64,000 nt of DNA from Spartobacteria bacterium (GTDB taxonomy: Bacteria > Verrucomicrobiota > Verrucomicrobiia > Chthoniobacterales > UBA10450). The position numbers and the translations under genes were made by a program. Numbering within the stretch: the first letter of the stretch is position 1; every line of letters begins with the position of its first letter. Below the pieces are notes generated by a model. That model was not told the DNA's origin, searched no databases, and saw only the letters and a list, made by a program, of their open reading frames with translations. The DNA is taken from positions 1 to 64,000 of the forward strand of contig JAJPGZ010000014.1 of the NCBI GenBank assembly GCA_021325495.1, given 5' to 3'. This document shows, piece after piece, positions 1-9,114 of the stretch.

Positions 1-398
<398 letters not shown>

Positions 399-899
399 AA
401 ACGTGAACCGGTAAATCTCAGCAGACTTACCAGTAAAGTTTGAAACCGACGCCGCTATAGCATCGGTTGATCTGACTTTATATACCCAGCTTCTTCTGTG
501 GCGGCAGCCGTGTCGGCTGCACCTCTTCCGAAACTGGGGATTGTCGATCTACTAAATATTTCGATCAAAGAAACCAACAACCCAGGCCGCTAAGCCTGAG
601 CTTGGTAACGCACAATTCAATTTTCGCTGACTTCATTATCCATTTTGAAATTCGCTTTCGAATTTTTCATTCGAGAAAAATTCAGTCGTGCGCGAACTCA
701 AAACCAAACTGTCAAAGATCGACATCCTCCACTTCATCGGTACACGGCAAAACCCGACCCGTCATCACTGTCTGACCGAAGTCGGCTCAGCCCTGAGCCG
801 GAAAGAAGAACACTCGCAATTGGCGAGCCCGCTTATCGCGGGACTTGGAGCGTAATTCGGTTTCCGAATTCGTCAAACGAAAATTCGGCATCAATGCAT
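399..899 (-). promoter_or_regulatory. upstream/leader region of the 16S rRNA gene
   Basis: This 500-base stretch carries no convincing gene and should hold the rRNA promoter and leader, read on the minus strand. It contains a perfect hairpin at 504-520 (GCAGCCG, TGT loop, CGGCTGC), AT-rich blocks near 478-487 (TATAAA on the minus strand) and 620-660 (GATAAT on the minus strand), one full copy of the dispersed word AAGATCGACA at 715-724 and a one-mismatch copy at 542-551. I could not pick one clear -35/-10 pair, so promoter positions remain open. The short open frames here are not supported as genes. Confidence 0.4.
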
Positions 900-2339
900 T
901 CAGTATTGGGTATCCGCTGGATCGCCCATTTGCGGTTCTCCGGCGAGAATGCGACCGGCTTGCTGCGCTGACAGCGGAAGTAGGAGTGCAAAATTGGGGT
1001 CGAGCGCAGGGCTCGGGGTGAATGGCCGCTGTATGAGTTGATAGAACGTATCCCGACCGCTACCAAAGAAAGAAGAAACGTCTTCGTCACGAAATCTGTA
1101 GAAACTAAATGGTCCCGGCTGCGGACCAAACGTGCCGAATAAAGCGAGCGAGTGCGGAATTAAGATGTCGGGCCGCTTTTCGATGCCTTTTAATAACTTC
1201 GTGGCTAACCATGACCAATCTGCCAATCGCAAGCGCATGGGAGGGCCATGGGATTGTTTATCTAAACGAACGAGATGCGACAGCGTATACGGAAAGTTTG
1301 CCGGAAAGCACTTTGCGAAGTCTGTTGAGGATAACGGTACGAAAGACTCTTTGGCTTTTTCCAAGATTTGTCCTCGGGCGCGGCTTTGATCGACAATTCC
1401 GACGCGCATATCGCGGAAGAGATCAAAGTACAGTTCGGTGGCGCGCATCAATTCCTTTGGAATCCTCGAGACAATTTCATGTGTCGCCCACTCCAAGTAA
1501 TTATCTCCTTGGTTTGCGCTAGCGATCCAGTGCTTGACCAAATGAAACGTTGGATGCTGATACAATAAACCGTCACCAGCTTCTTCTGAAGCTACCCGGA
1601 TCATCGCCGACGCTGCCGACAAACGTGCGGCCACGGCGATAGTGGGTTCGGTAGGCCAGTTCCGCACTGCGTCGTCGAAAAAAATCGTTGTGTCGGCGAA
1701 TTCGCGAGAAGATACAAAACGCTTCGCGAACACTTCCAAGTCATGGCCTTCAGCAACCGAATGTAAAAAGCGCAAGACTGTTTGATCACGAACTGTATTC
1801 CGCGGTAGTTCCCCGGCCGCAATACGTCCGATATAAATATCTCCGCGGGACGAAGCCACTGATTGAAGTCGATTCGAATGCAACCATTTGGTTCGCCCTG
1901 TAACCAGGTATGCTGCCGGAAATAAATCACTAACCAGAATCTCGACAGCGAATCGATTTGCGTCCGTCTTTGAAAGCGCGTCTTTCCATTCTGATCGGAG
2001 TTCCTCTAGCTGCCGCTCCCTTTCAGCCTTGTCGTCCTCACGCGCGCCATGCTTTGCGAGCAGACGCATGTCCCACGCGCGACTAACGACGAAAGAAAAA
2101 GCGGGTCCAGCTCGAAATCTGAGGGCGGTCAGAATGATTAATTCATCGATGTCCACCTCGCCGGACATCTTCTCCCATGACTTAATAACTGAGCTCAATG
2201 TGAACTTCAGAGCACGCGGAGTATCTAACAAATCGCCCAACGCTGCCGGCCACGCACCTGTTCTATGGCCGAACATGTCGCCAGCGAGTCGACTTGTTTC
2301 GAGTTCTGCGAGTAATTTTCGAGGTCTATTCCGGCTCAT
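900..2339 (-). CDS. KAP-family NTPase, C-terminal part (separate frame)
   Basis: The 479-residue product continues where the KAP P-loop protein encoded just upstream stops. Its start has the stretch DTPRALKFTL followed by GEVDIDELIILTALR, which matches the region after the ATPase core in KAP NTPases (the tPRxlKr.. and DfxdLlxL.aLr segments). The rest is mainly alpha-helical and I do not recognise it. It has no P-loop of its own. The ATG overlaps the stop of the upstream frame by 14 bases (2326-2339) in a different register. It is therefore either a translationally coupled second subunit or the second half of one protein broken by a frameshift. Neither dispersed word occurs here and the base composition looks less GC-rich than the neighbours, so recent acquisition is likely. 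Confidence 0.6.
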   Translation of the reverse strand: MSRNRPRKLLAELETSRLAGDMFGHRTGAWPAALGDLLDTPRALKFTLSSVIKSWEKMSGEVDIDELIILTALRFRAGPAFSFVVSRAWDMRLLAKHGAREDDKAERERQLEELRSEWKDALSKTDANRFAVEILVSDLFPAAYLVTGRTKWLHSNRLQSVASSRGDIYIGRIAAGELPRNTVRDQTVLRFLHSVAEGHDLEVFAKRFVSSREFADTTIFFDDAVRNWPTEPTIAVAARLSAASAMIRVASEEAGDGLLYQHPTFHLVKHWIASANQGDNYLEWATHEIVSRIPKELMRATELYFDLFRDMRVGIVDQSRARGQILEKAKESFVPLSSTDFAKCFPANFPYTLSHLVRLDKQSHGPPMRLRLADWSWLATKLLKGIEKRPDILIPHSLALFGTFGPQPGPFSFYRFRDEDVSSFFGSGRDTFYQLIQRPFTPSPALDPNFALLLPLSAQQAGRILAGEPQMGDPADTQY

Positions 2340-3627
2340 CGGCTACAGGATCGATTGGTATCCAATTATCGCGGCAATACTCGCGAACAGCGTCGATTAA
2401 TGAAAGTGCATCGTATTGAGAAAGCCGCGGAATTGTTTCAATGTGTTCCGCAACTTTCGGAAAGTCGACCCCGCTGGCACTCCCGACTGTAAGAATGAAC
2501 GACAGTCGCTCTACTTCGCGAAAATCATTCAGCATTGACTGCAAATGCTGCGGATTGAAATCGACATCGTTTCGATCGCTGTCTTCAATGACCACGATAA
2601 GGTGGAGATCAATCGCATTTAGAATCGGCATTAAACGCTTGAGCCGTTCTGCCGGCGCAAGTTGGCTGACCGAAGGTTTAAGCAGCGCGAACCACTTATT
2701 AGACTCGACGAGCGCATCGACATAATCGCGCGGTAAATCACGCACCGCAAGGCAATCAACGTGTTCTGAAAGTTGTTCGATGACTTGATTCAGCACGTGC
2801 TGTCTGGCCGACAAAGATGAGAATCCCCAAGCACTGACTGGAACTACAAGATATCGACCATCTCCTTCCCGTTCTACGAACCTCTGGAGCAGGTTCACAA
2901 CGCTCGTCTTTCCGGCGCCGAAAGGCCCCTCCAAAACGACCGTTTGTAAAAGGTGTGGGCGCAAGGCAGATCGGTGCTTTTGAACGGCATTCCAGATTCT
3001 CTGGGCACGGTCTATTGCCTCGAAGAAATCTTGATCGTCCGATTCAATAGCGCGTTCGTCAGACAGCCACGCGAGCAGAGCAGTAATGTCGAGATCATCC
3101 AGTCGTCGCTTGTAATAGATGTTGTCACTCGGCGGTATCCCAACTGCAGCCGGCGAACGGTAGGCGATTGGCGCAATTAGGCCCGCAGCAAACCAGAGCA
3201 CGATCGGGCAGAGCGCTATTAGCCACCGCTGTGTTAGTCCAAGACCTGTTACAGTCACAGTCGCTGGAACAATGGCGACGTAGATAAGGCTCAAACATAC
3301 GATTAGTATTGATGACAATAAAGGAGGATACCTCCAGAAGTGCCGATAATGTCGGATCTTCGCGCCGCTGATTCGTATCAACGCAAGCAAAGCCAAGCCA
3401 GATGTCCCGACGAAAAATGGATATTGGAGCGGAGCTAACTCAGAAGGCCACAATCGAAAAATGAGTTGCCATGCACGGAAGTACAGAATGCCACCGAAAC
3501 TGCCGAACCAAACGCCAAGGACAGCGTACAAGAAGATTGATCGCCAACGGCTGGCAATTGCGGAGCGCGACACGATCATAAAATGCGGTATTCGGAACTT
3601 CACTGCGAGAAATTCATTTTGCTCCAA
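2326..3627 (-). CDS. KAP-family P-loop NTPase, N-terminal part with four membrane segments
   Basis: The 433-residue product has about four hydrophobic helices (roughly 31-50, 70-86, 103-124, 134-156) followed by a P-loop domain. Walker A is GPFGAGKTS at 234-242. Walker B is LIVVIEDSDR at 342-351, with the D-x-D-R form characteristic of KAP NTPases. The segment WGFSSLSARQHVLNQVIEQL fits the KAP core. Full KAP proteins usually run 600-900 residues with a C-terminal helical part, which here sits in the next frame. KAP proteins are membrane-linked STAND/AAA-like NTPases, and several are found in plasmid and phage-defence settings; a defence role here is only inference. A second in-frame Met lies 16 residues downstream of the chosen start. 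Confidence 0.75.
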   Translation of the reverse strand: MEQNEFLAVKFRIPHFMIVSRSAIASRWRSIFLYAVLGVWFGSFGGILYFRAWQLIFRLWPSELAPLQYPFFVGTSGLALLALIRISGAKIRHYRHFWRYPPLLSSILIVCLSLIYVAIVPATVTVTGLGLTQRWLIALCPIVLWFAAGLIAPIAYRSPAAVGIPPSDNIYYKRRLDDLDITALLAWLSDERAIESDDQDFFEAIDRAQRIWNAVQKHRSALRPHLLQTVVLEGPFGAGKTSVVNLLQRFVEREGDGRYLVVPVSAWGFSSLSARQHVLNQVIEQLSEHVDCLAVRDLPRDYVDALVESNKWFALLKPSVSQLAPAERLKRLMPILNAIDLHLIVVIEDSDRNDVDFNPQHLQSMLNDFREVERLSFILTVGSASGVDFPKVAEHIETIPRLSQYDALSLIDAVREYCRDNWIPIDPVADEPE

Positions 3628-3704
3628 GCCAAACGACCAAGATCGAGAGTCGATTTCTACGCCTTCCGCCGTCGCTAGCAGCGATATTGCTGCGGAGGAA
3701 CATT

Positions 3705-4046
3705 ATGATGATGAAACGAACCTTCGCTTTTTTCTGTGCGGTCACTTTTCTGGCGGCGGCGTCGATCGCGTCCGCGCAACCGACCGCCAATAGCCCCGAT
3801 CCAAAAACCGGCGCGGAAATGACCGGTACTATTAAAGAGTACACCGCCGGCGCTTCACTCGTCCTCGAAACCCTCGCGCCGAACGAGCCGGTGCAGTTCA
3901 AGTTGAACGCGAAGACCGCCTACGCCGATGCTGACGGAAAAACGGTTGAAGCACCGGGCCTGAGCACGAACCAGAGAGTGCGCGTCCACTACAAGAAAAT
4001 CGGCGGCGATAACGTCGCGGACAAGATCACCATCATCAAAGATTGA
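3705..4046 (+). CDS. small secreted protein, DUF5666-like
   Basis: The product is an exported protein of about 113 residues. A Shine-Dalgarno GGAGGA at 3694-3699 favours the ATG at 3705 or 3708 over the ATG at 3687. Residues 1-25 form a typical signal peptide (MMMKRTFAFFCAVTFLAAA, then ASIASAQ). The mature part begins a small beta-rich fold with GTIKEYTAGASLVLET and later VRVHYKKIGGDNVADKITII, which resembles DUF5666 or other short OB-like periplasmic domains. Function unknown. The stop is followed by a hairpin built from the word GCCTAACG/CGTTAGGC. This is the first gene after the word-free region at 0.9-3.65 kb. Confidence 0.65.
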   Translation: MMMKRTFAFFCAVTFLAAASIASAQPTANSPDPKTGAEMTGTIKEYTAGASLVLETLAPNEPVQFKLNAKTAYADADGKTVEAPGLSTNQRVRVHYKKIGGDNVADKITIIKD

Positions 4047-4049
4047 GCC

Positions 4050-4080
4050 GCCTAACGTTCGTCGTTAGGCAAGATCGACA
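4050..4080 (+). terminator. hairpin made of word 2, joined to word 1
   Basis: GCCTAACG (4050-4057), a 5-base loop and CGTTAGGC (4063-4070) form a perfect 8-bp stem immediately after the stop at 4046. AAGATCGACA follows directly at 4071-4080. There is no T-tract, so use as a terminator is inferred from position. The fused form GTTAGGCAAGATCGACA recurs exactly at 56501-56517. Confidence 0.5.
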
Positions 4081-4259
4081 TCACCCTCATCCCCGACAAC
4101 GACGCGAGCAAACTGACCCGTCTAACTGGTCAAGTTCCTGAGCGGCGGTCAGCTTTTCGGCGCGCTCTCACCCGCAGCAATGAACAAGGTGACGAGTGAT
4201 AACAGCCTTGTCCGACGGCAACGGCATTGCCTACACTTCGCGCAAACGGAGGCAAAATC

Positions 4260-4847
4260 ATGAAACTCTCACTCGCTGCGCTCCTCGGGGCCGTCGTCAT
4301 GTTCGCGTGGGAATTTGTCGCGCACACGTTTACGCCGCTCGGCGAAGCCGGGTTGAATTACATGCCTAATACCGACGCGGTCTCGTCGTCACTCGATTCG
4401 TCGATTGGCGCCAAAGCGGGCATGTACATGTTTCCCACCGGAGGTCTTACCGCCGATTCTTCCAGGGAAGATAAGCATAAAGGGATGGAACGGATGATGG
4501 AGGAGATGAAGACCAAGCCCTCGGGCCTTCTTATATATAAGCCGGCCGGGACTGTGTTCAATTTCGGCAAAAGCATCGCGGTCCAGTTCGCCACCGATTT
4601 TATGAAGGCATTCCTCGTGGTGTGGCTACTGGCGCAGACACGACTTGCGACGTTTGCCGGCCGACTCGGATTTATTTTCGTCGCCGGCGTGCTCGCCGCG
4701 GTCGTGACCAACGTCCCCTATTGGAACTGGTACAGTTTCAGCGGCACCTACACGATCTCGCAAATCGTCATGGAGATTGCCGGGTTCTTCTTCGCCGGCC
4801 TGCTGATTGCGGCCGTGTGCAAGCCCGCATCGACAAGCAGTCCTTGA
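4260..4847 (+). CDS. conserved integral membrane protein, unknown function
   Basis: The product has 195 residues. The start at 4260 is preceded by GGAGG at 4248-4252. An upstream in-frame ATG at 4227 lacks a ribosome site. The protein has an N-terminal membrane helix (about 1-20), a polar extracytoplasmic stretch with many Met and Lys (MERMMEEMKTKPSG), then three membrane helices in the second half, including VTNVPYWNWYSF between two of them. It resembles uncharacterised four-helix membrane proteins often annotated as hypothetical. No catalytic motif is visible. It is followed by a 450-base stretch with one small candidate ORF. Confidence 0.6.
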   Translation: MKLSLAALLGAVVMFAWEFVAHTFTPLGEAGLNYMPNTDAVSSSLDSSIGAKAGMYMFPTGGLTADSSREDKHKGMERMMEEMKTKPSGLLIYKPAGTVFNFGKSIAVQFATDFMKAFLVVWLLAQTRLATFAGRLGFIFVAGVLAAVVTNVPYWNWYSFSGTYTISQIVMEIAGFFFAGLLIAAVCKPASTSSP

Positions 4848-5108
4848 GTTAAATCAATTGACTCAAAGACGTCGCACCAGCTCAGCTGAATGGTGGCGCG
4901 ATGTCGATCTTCTCGTTAGGCGAAAATAATCTGCGCCTGATCGCGACGTACGAAAGACGCCACCTTTTCGAAATCCAGCACAAGATCTAGCGAAACGAAA
5001 GCAACCATTGCCGCCGCACGACCAACTCGCCCCCGATTCGCGAATCAATCCAGAAGAGCATTTGAATGGGATCGGCGGAGAGCCGTCCAAGCGAGGGAGG
5101 ATAGGGAT

Positions 5109-5261
5109 ATGATAGAACCGACGATAACTCAGAATTGCGCGCTGTATCTCGCGCAACACAAAGTCGCAAAGCAACGCGCGGGATTTCTTCGGCGATTTCG
5201 TTTGCCGAACGTGTCGCGGCGGTCGCGCCGTCTCATCACTGGGACCGAGCGTCGGGTTTGA
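5109..5261 (+). CDS. candidate small basic protein (50 aa)
   Basis: An ORF of 50 codons starts with ATG at 5109, eight bases after a strong Shine-Dalgarno AGGGAGG (5094-5100), and ends with TGA at 5259-5261. The C-terminal half is rich in Arg (RAGFLRRFRLPNV, then SRRSRRL). I do not recognise it. It is the only plausible gene in the 450-base gap 4848-5297, which otherwise holds two copies of word 1 (4902, 5283) and two of word 2 (4915, 5304). Support rests on the ribosome site and composition, so it may be chance. Confidence 0.35.
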   Translation: MIEPTITQNCALYLAQHKVAKQRAGFLRRFRLPNVSRRSRRLITGTERRV

Positions 5262-5297
5262 TCCGGCGCCGCGACTTCTTGCAAGATCGACATCTGC

Positions 5298-5546
5298 CTA
5301 CTCGTTAGGCGTGGGCGAGGCCTTCGCGCGTGAGCGTTTCGGCCGCGGGGAAGAGGCACTTTGGTGCGCAGAATGTTTCGTCTCGACCGAGGGAATTGGC
5401 GGCGGATGTTGGTCGCGGTAGCACTTGGTCGTTAGGCCGAGTAAAAACGCCGCCCCGATAAACGCGATCACTTTCTTTTCCTCCCAAGTCAGGACGAGAT
5501 AATGATTTCGAAAATCCTGCCAGCGTTGGGGCCAGCGCTTCTTCAA
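5298..5546 (-). CDS. small single-pass membrane protein
   Basis: The product has 82 residues: a charged N-terminus, one membrane helix (about VIAFIGAAFLLGL, residues 27-39), then a Pro/Ser/Lys/Arg-rich tail that looks disordered. The ATG overlaps the stop of the KTSC gene by four bases (ATGA at 5543-5546), so the two are translationally coupled. The N-terminal pattern (short basic stretch, EEKK, one helix) resembles small membrane-anchored proteins, but the tail has no known domain. Function unknown. Confidence 0.5.
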   Translation of the reverse strand: MKKRWPQRWQDFRNHYLVLTWEEKKVIAFIGAAFLLGLTTKCYRDQHPPPIPSVETKHSAHQSASSPRPKRSRAKASPTPNE

Positions 5547-5881
5547 TTCGTCGGCCGATCTTTCACGCGCGGCCGGACGCGTCGCGACTGGTAATTGCGC
5601 TTGATGTTCTGATCGTAGTAACGCGCTTTCGATTCCGCCGCCATCAAGTCACGATGCACCGAAGGTGGCACATTGAGGTAGCGATAGACCGCCCCGTTGG
5701 CGAACTCGATCTCGAGAATGTGCTTTCGTTTGCTGTAGCCGACGCTGATCAGGCCGCTCGAGTCGACGCGAATCCGCGGAATGTGCGACGTCAACGCATC
5801 CGCCTGCGGCGCCTCTTCCGCCAGCGCGATCACACCGCCGAAGATCGACATCATCACGCAAAGCCATAAACGCAAAAGCAT
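5543..5881 (-). CDS. secreted KTSC-domain protein
   Basis: The product has 112 residues, with a signal peptide (about 1-22) and a KTSC domain at about 35-100. The visible hallmarks are VDSSGLISVGYSKRKHILEI, FANGAVYRYLNVP and ARYYDQNIKRNY, which follow the KTSC family (named for a lysyl-tRNA synthetase C-terminal relative, function poorly known). Word 1 lies inside the signal peptide (5841-5850) and encodes MSIF. The SnoaL-like gene at 9115-9570 has the same MSIFGG sequence in its signal peptide for the same reason. It is first in a two-gene coupled unit. Confidence 0.7.
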   Translation of the reverse strand: MLLRLWLCVMMSIFGGVIALAEEAPQADALTSHIPRIRVDSSGLISVGYSKRKHILEIEFANGAVYRYLNVPPSVHRDLMAAESKARYYDQNIKRNYQSRRVRPRVKDRPTN

Positions 5882-6015
5882 GACGAGGGTCTAACGAAAC
5901 CATCCGGACAAGTCGAGCGCTCGTAATAGGAAGATGTCGATCTTTTAACAACCAACGTCGGCCCGAAAACGTAGCGAACCGTCGCGACCGCGCGCAAGAT
6001 CGACATCTTCTCTCC

Positions 6016-6063
6016 TTGACCGCTTAGGAGAGAAAGCGCTAATCTCCTAAATCATTTAGGAGA
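6016..6063 (+). promoter_or_regulatory. promoter and palindromic operator of the PadR gene
   Basis: A -35 candidate TTGACC (6016-6021) and a weak -10 CTAATC (6039-6044) are 17 bases apart. A perfect palindrome with 10-bp arms TCTCCTAAAT and ATTTAGGAGA around one central C covers 6043-6063, overlapping the -10 side and the ribosome site AGGAGA (6058-6063), five bases before the ATG at 6068. A related half-site, TTAGGAGAGA, lies at 6025-6034. The arrangement fits autorepression by the PadR-family protein encoded next. Confidence 0.65.
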
Positions 6064-6067
6064 GCGA

Positions 6068-6412
6068 ATGAGCGACGAATCCGCCGAACTTTTACCAGGC
6101 ACCCTCGACCTTTTGATTTTGAAAGCGGTTTCGCTCGGACCGCTCCATGGCTACGCCGTGCTGCGACGAATCGAACAAATTTCCGGCGGTAAACTGCTGA
6201 TCGAACAAGGCGCGCTTTATCCCGCGCTTTTCCGTCTCGTCCGGCAGGGACTGCTCAAAACGGAGTGGGGGACATCGGAGAACAATCGTCGGGCCAAGTT
6301 TTACGAGATGACCGCGCGCGGACGGAAACGTTTGCGCGAAGAAACGAATTGGTGGAACCAAAGCGTGGCGGCGGTGACATCGGCCTTGCGGGCGCGACCG
6401 CAGGAAATATGA
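6068..6412 (+). CDS. PadR-family transcriptional regulator
   Basis: The product has 114 residues and is a winged-helix DNA-binding protein. The family pattern is clear: LLPGTLDLLILKAVSLGPLH near the N-terminus, GYAVLRRIE, GALYPALFRLVRQGLL as recognition helix and wing, and RAKFYEMTARGRKRL. Stand-alone PadR proteins of this size dimerise through a C-terminal helix (here NWWNQSVAAV) and usually repress neighbouring transport genes. The stop overlaps the ATG of the permease gene by four bases, so regulator and permease are made together. This pairing with large MacB/FtsX-like permeases is common in Acidobacteria and Verrucomicrobia. The upstream palindrome is its likely target. Confidence 0.93.
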   Translation: MSDESAELLPGTLDLLILKAVSLGPLHGYAVLRRIEQISGGKLLIEQGALYPALFRLVRQGLLKTEWGTSENNRRAKFYEMTARGRKRLREETNWWNQSVAAVTSALRARPQEI

Positions 6413-9075
6413 GCGCTTATCTTCGCTCGTTAGGCCGCAGATTTTTCCAACGCGCTAAGATCGACAACGAACTTGCGGAAGAGCTGCGCGCGCATCTCGA
6501 ATTGCGCCGCGCCGCGCTCGAACGCTCGGGATTGAATGCCGCGGAAGCCGAGCGCCAGGCGCGAATCGAATTCGGCAGCACCGAGCGTTTCAAAGCGGAA
6601 TGCCGCGAAGAGCTCGGTGGAAATTGGATCGACAATGTTATCCAGGACGTGCGCTTCAGCGCGCGCACATTGAGAAAATCGCCGGCGTTTTTCGCGGTCG
6701 CAGTTCTCACACTGGCCCTGGGCATCGGCGCGACCCTGTCCGCATTTTCGGTCGTTAACGCCGTTCTGTTGCGGCCGTTCGGTTTCAGCAATCCGCAAAC
6801 GCTGCTCTGGATTTATTCGCAGCGCATCGACAATCCGCGCACGAATTTTTCGTTGCCCGAGTATTGCGATTACCGCGATCAAAACATTTCGTTCGAAGGT
6901 TTGGGCGCAATCGCGTCTTACAATCCGAGTATATCGGATTCGGGCGAACCCGAGCGCGTCCAGGGCGTGCGAATAACGGCGAACACGTTCGCGATTCTCG
7001 GCCTGCGTCCGCTTCTGGGTCGAACGTTGATTCCGGCCGATGACAAAAACGGCGCCGAACCAGTCGCGATGATTAGCTATGGTCTTTGGTCGCGGCGTTA
7101 CGCGAAAAATCCGGACGTGATTGGTGGCTCGGTCAATTTGAACGGCGAGTCTCGGCAGATCGTTGGGATTTTGCCGGGTAGTTTTGCCCTGCCCAATCTC
7201 GACACCGACGTCGTGATCCCGATGCAGCCGGAATCCGATCCGCGCCGCAACTCGCGTAACTCCGTTAATTTTTTGCGAATGGTCGGTCGATTGAAACCGC
7301 ACGTGACTGCGTTACAGGCGCACGCGGAGCTTGATTCGATCCGGCAAAATCTGCACCGCCAATATCCCGACGTTTACACCGGGAAGATCGGCCTAACGAT
7401 GCTTCCGCTCACGGAGGAGATCGTGGACAATGTCCGCGCGGTGTTATTGTCGATCTTGTGCGCAGCGGGGGCGCTGCTCCTGATCGGCTGCACAAATCTC
7501 GCCGGCATTTCGCTCTCGCGCGCGGGTGCGCGCCAACGCGAGCTCGCGGTGCGCACGGCGTTAGGCGCGACGCGGCGGCAATTGGCGCGTTTGCTGTTGG
7601 TCGAGAGCGCGATCATCGCCGTGGTTGGCGGTTCGTTAGGCGTTTTCGTCGAAATATTCGGCCGGCGCGCGTTGCTTCGCCTTGTTCCAACCGACCTGCC
7701 GCGAATTCAAACTTTTGCCATCGATTGGAAAGTGTTCGCGTTTGCAAGCGTTATGACTTTGATCGCCGCTCTGGCGTGCGGGCTTGCGCCGGCCTGGCTG
7801 CTTTCGCGGACCGACTTGCGCGATGCGCACGTCTCCGGCGGACGGGGCTCGGCCGGAGGCGGAATGCAATCACGCTTACGAACGTGGCTCGTGGCAGGTC
7901 AGATCGCGCTCGCGCTCGTCTTGCTCGCGAACGCCGGCCTTCTCTTTCGCAGTTTTGTGCGCGTGAGTAGCGAGCAGCCCGGATTCGACTCCGCGAATGT
8001 TTTGACGATTCGCTTTTCTTTGCCGCAGGTCACCTACACCGATCGCGCATCCATCGTTCAGTTTTACGAAAAATTGCAGCCGCGCCTCGCGGCGTTGCCT
8101 GGAATTCAAAGCGCCGGTTTGGTGTCGATCTTACCGCTCGCGCCGAAAAGTATTTCGTTCATCCATTTCACGCGGCCCGACCGGCCGCCTTCGAAGCCGG
8201 AGGACACGCCGTCCACGAATTATCGAATCGTTAGTCCGGATTATTTTCGCGCGATGGGAATTCCGTTGTTAGGCGGGCGATACTTCAGCGAAGAAGACGA
8301 CGGCGATCGTCCGCCGGTTGCGATTGTCAGCAGCGTTTTGGCGAAGAATCATTTTCCCGATCGCTCGCCGATCGGTCAGCGCGTCATGATTGATGACAAT
8401 GACGCTGAGCCGCGAGCGGTGGAAATTGTTGGGATCGTCGGCGCGGTGAAACAGACCAACCTGGAAACGCCGGCGCGCCCTGATCTTTATTTGCCGTTGC
8501 GACAAGCGCACAAAGATGGCGTGCCATTTCTGCGTAACAGCACCTACTGGGTACTCAGGACATCGCCGAATATTCCGACGCTCGAACCGCAATTGCGCGG
8601 TGAGATTCACCATGTCGATCCAGGCGTAGCCGTCGGCGATGTTCGCCCGATGGCCGACGTCATGAAAGCGGCCCTGGCCTCGCGTCGTTTCAGTTTGCTG
8701 CTCATTGGATCGTTCGCCGCCGCCGCGCTTTTTCTCGCCGCCGCCGGTTTGTACGCCGTAATTTCGTACGGCATTCAGCAACGCACGCGCGAGATCGGCG
8801 TCCGCCTGGCGCTGGGCGCAACGCGCGGCCGCATTCTCGGAATGATCTTCAAGGAAGGCGCGGTGTTATTGACTGCCGGTGTCGCGGCCGGTCTCGCGAT
8901 TGCGCTCATGCTCGCGAAACTGGTCGCAAATCAAATGTATGGCGTGAGCGAGCACGATCCGTTCAGCTTCGCCATCGTTAGTCTGATTCTCGGAATCGTT
9001 TCGCTGGTCGCGTGCTGGATCGCGTCGCGTCGCGCGTTGAATGTCGATCCGGTCACGGCCTTGCGCTGCGAATAA
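6409..9075 (+). CDS. ADOP-type ABC permease (MacB/FtsX-like)
   Basis: The product has 888 residues. The start at 6409 overlaps the PadR stop (ATGA). The frame stays open upstream to 6265, but that part lies inside padR. It begins with the soluble N-terminal segment seen in ADOP permeases (AEELRAHLELR, QARIEFGSTERFK, DVRFSARTLRKSPAF), then a membrane helix, a large periplasmic MacB-like domain, three helices with the FtsX signature (ISLSRAGARQRELAVRTALG), a second periplasmic domain, and a second FtsX core near the C-terminus (QQRTREIGVRLALGATRGRI). The duplicated permease halves without a linked ATPase define the orphan ADOP family. The transported substrate is unknown. It contains copies of both dispersed words. 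Confidence 0.9.
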   Translation: MSAYLRSLGRRFFQRAKIDNELAEELRAHLELRRAALERSGLNAAEAERQARIEFGSTERFKAECREELGGNWIDNVIQDVRFSARTLRKSPAFFAVAVLTLALGIGATLSAFSVVNAVLLRPFGFSNPQTLLWIYSQRIDNPRTNFSLPEYCDYRDQNISFEGLGAIASYNPSISDSGEPERVQGVRITANTFAILGLRPLLGRTLIPADDKNGAEPVAMISYGLWSRRYAKNPDVIGGSVNLNGESRQIVGILPGSFALPNLDTDVVIPMQPESDPRRNSRNSVNFLRMVGRLKPHVTALQAHAELDSIRQNLHRQYPDVYTGKIGLTMLPLTEEIVDNVRAVLLSILCAAGALLLIGCTNLAGISLSRAGARQRELAVRTALGATRRQLARLLLVESAIIAVVGGSLGVFVEIFGRRALLRLVPTDLPRIQTFAIDWKVFAFASVMTLIAALACGLAPAWLLSRTDLRDAHVSGGRGSAGGGMQSRLRTWLVAGQIALALVLLANAGLLFRSFVRVSSEQPGFDSANVLTIRFSLPQVTYTDRASIVQFYEKLQPRLAALPGIQSAGLVSILPLAPKSISFIHFTRPDRPPSKPEDTPSTNYRIVSPDYFRAMGIPLLGGRYFSEEDDGDRPPVAIVSSVLAKNHFPDRSPIGQRVMIDDNDAEPRAVEIVGIVGAVKQTNLETPARPDLYLPLRQAHKDGVPFLRNSTYWVLRTSPNIPTLEPQLRGEIHHVDPGVAVGDVRPMADVMKAALASRRFSLLLIGSFAAAALFLAAAGLYAVISYGIQQRTREIGVRLALGATRGRILGMIFKEGAVLLTAGVAAGLAIALMLAKLVANQMYGVSEHDPFSFAIVSLILGIVSLVACWIASRRALNVDPVTALRCE

Positions 9076-9114
9076 AAGATCGACATCGGCAAGATCGACA
9101 ATCGACCCTGAATG

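Noticed and set aside
645-971. Plus-strand ORF of 108 codons near the rRNA leader
   Set aside because: No ribosome site, low-complexity composition, and it runs into the KAP gene on the other strand.
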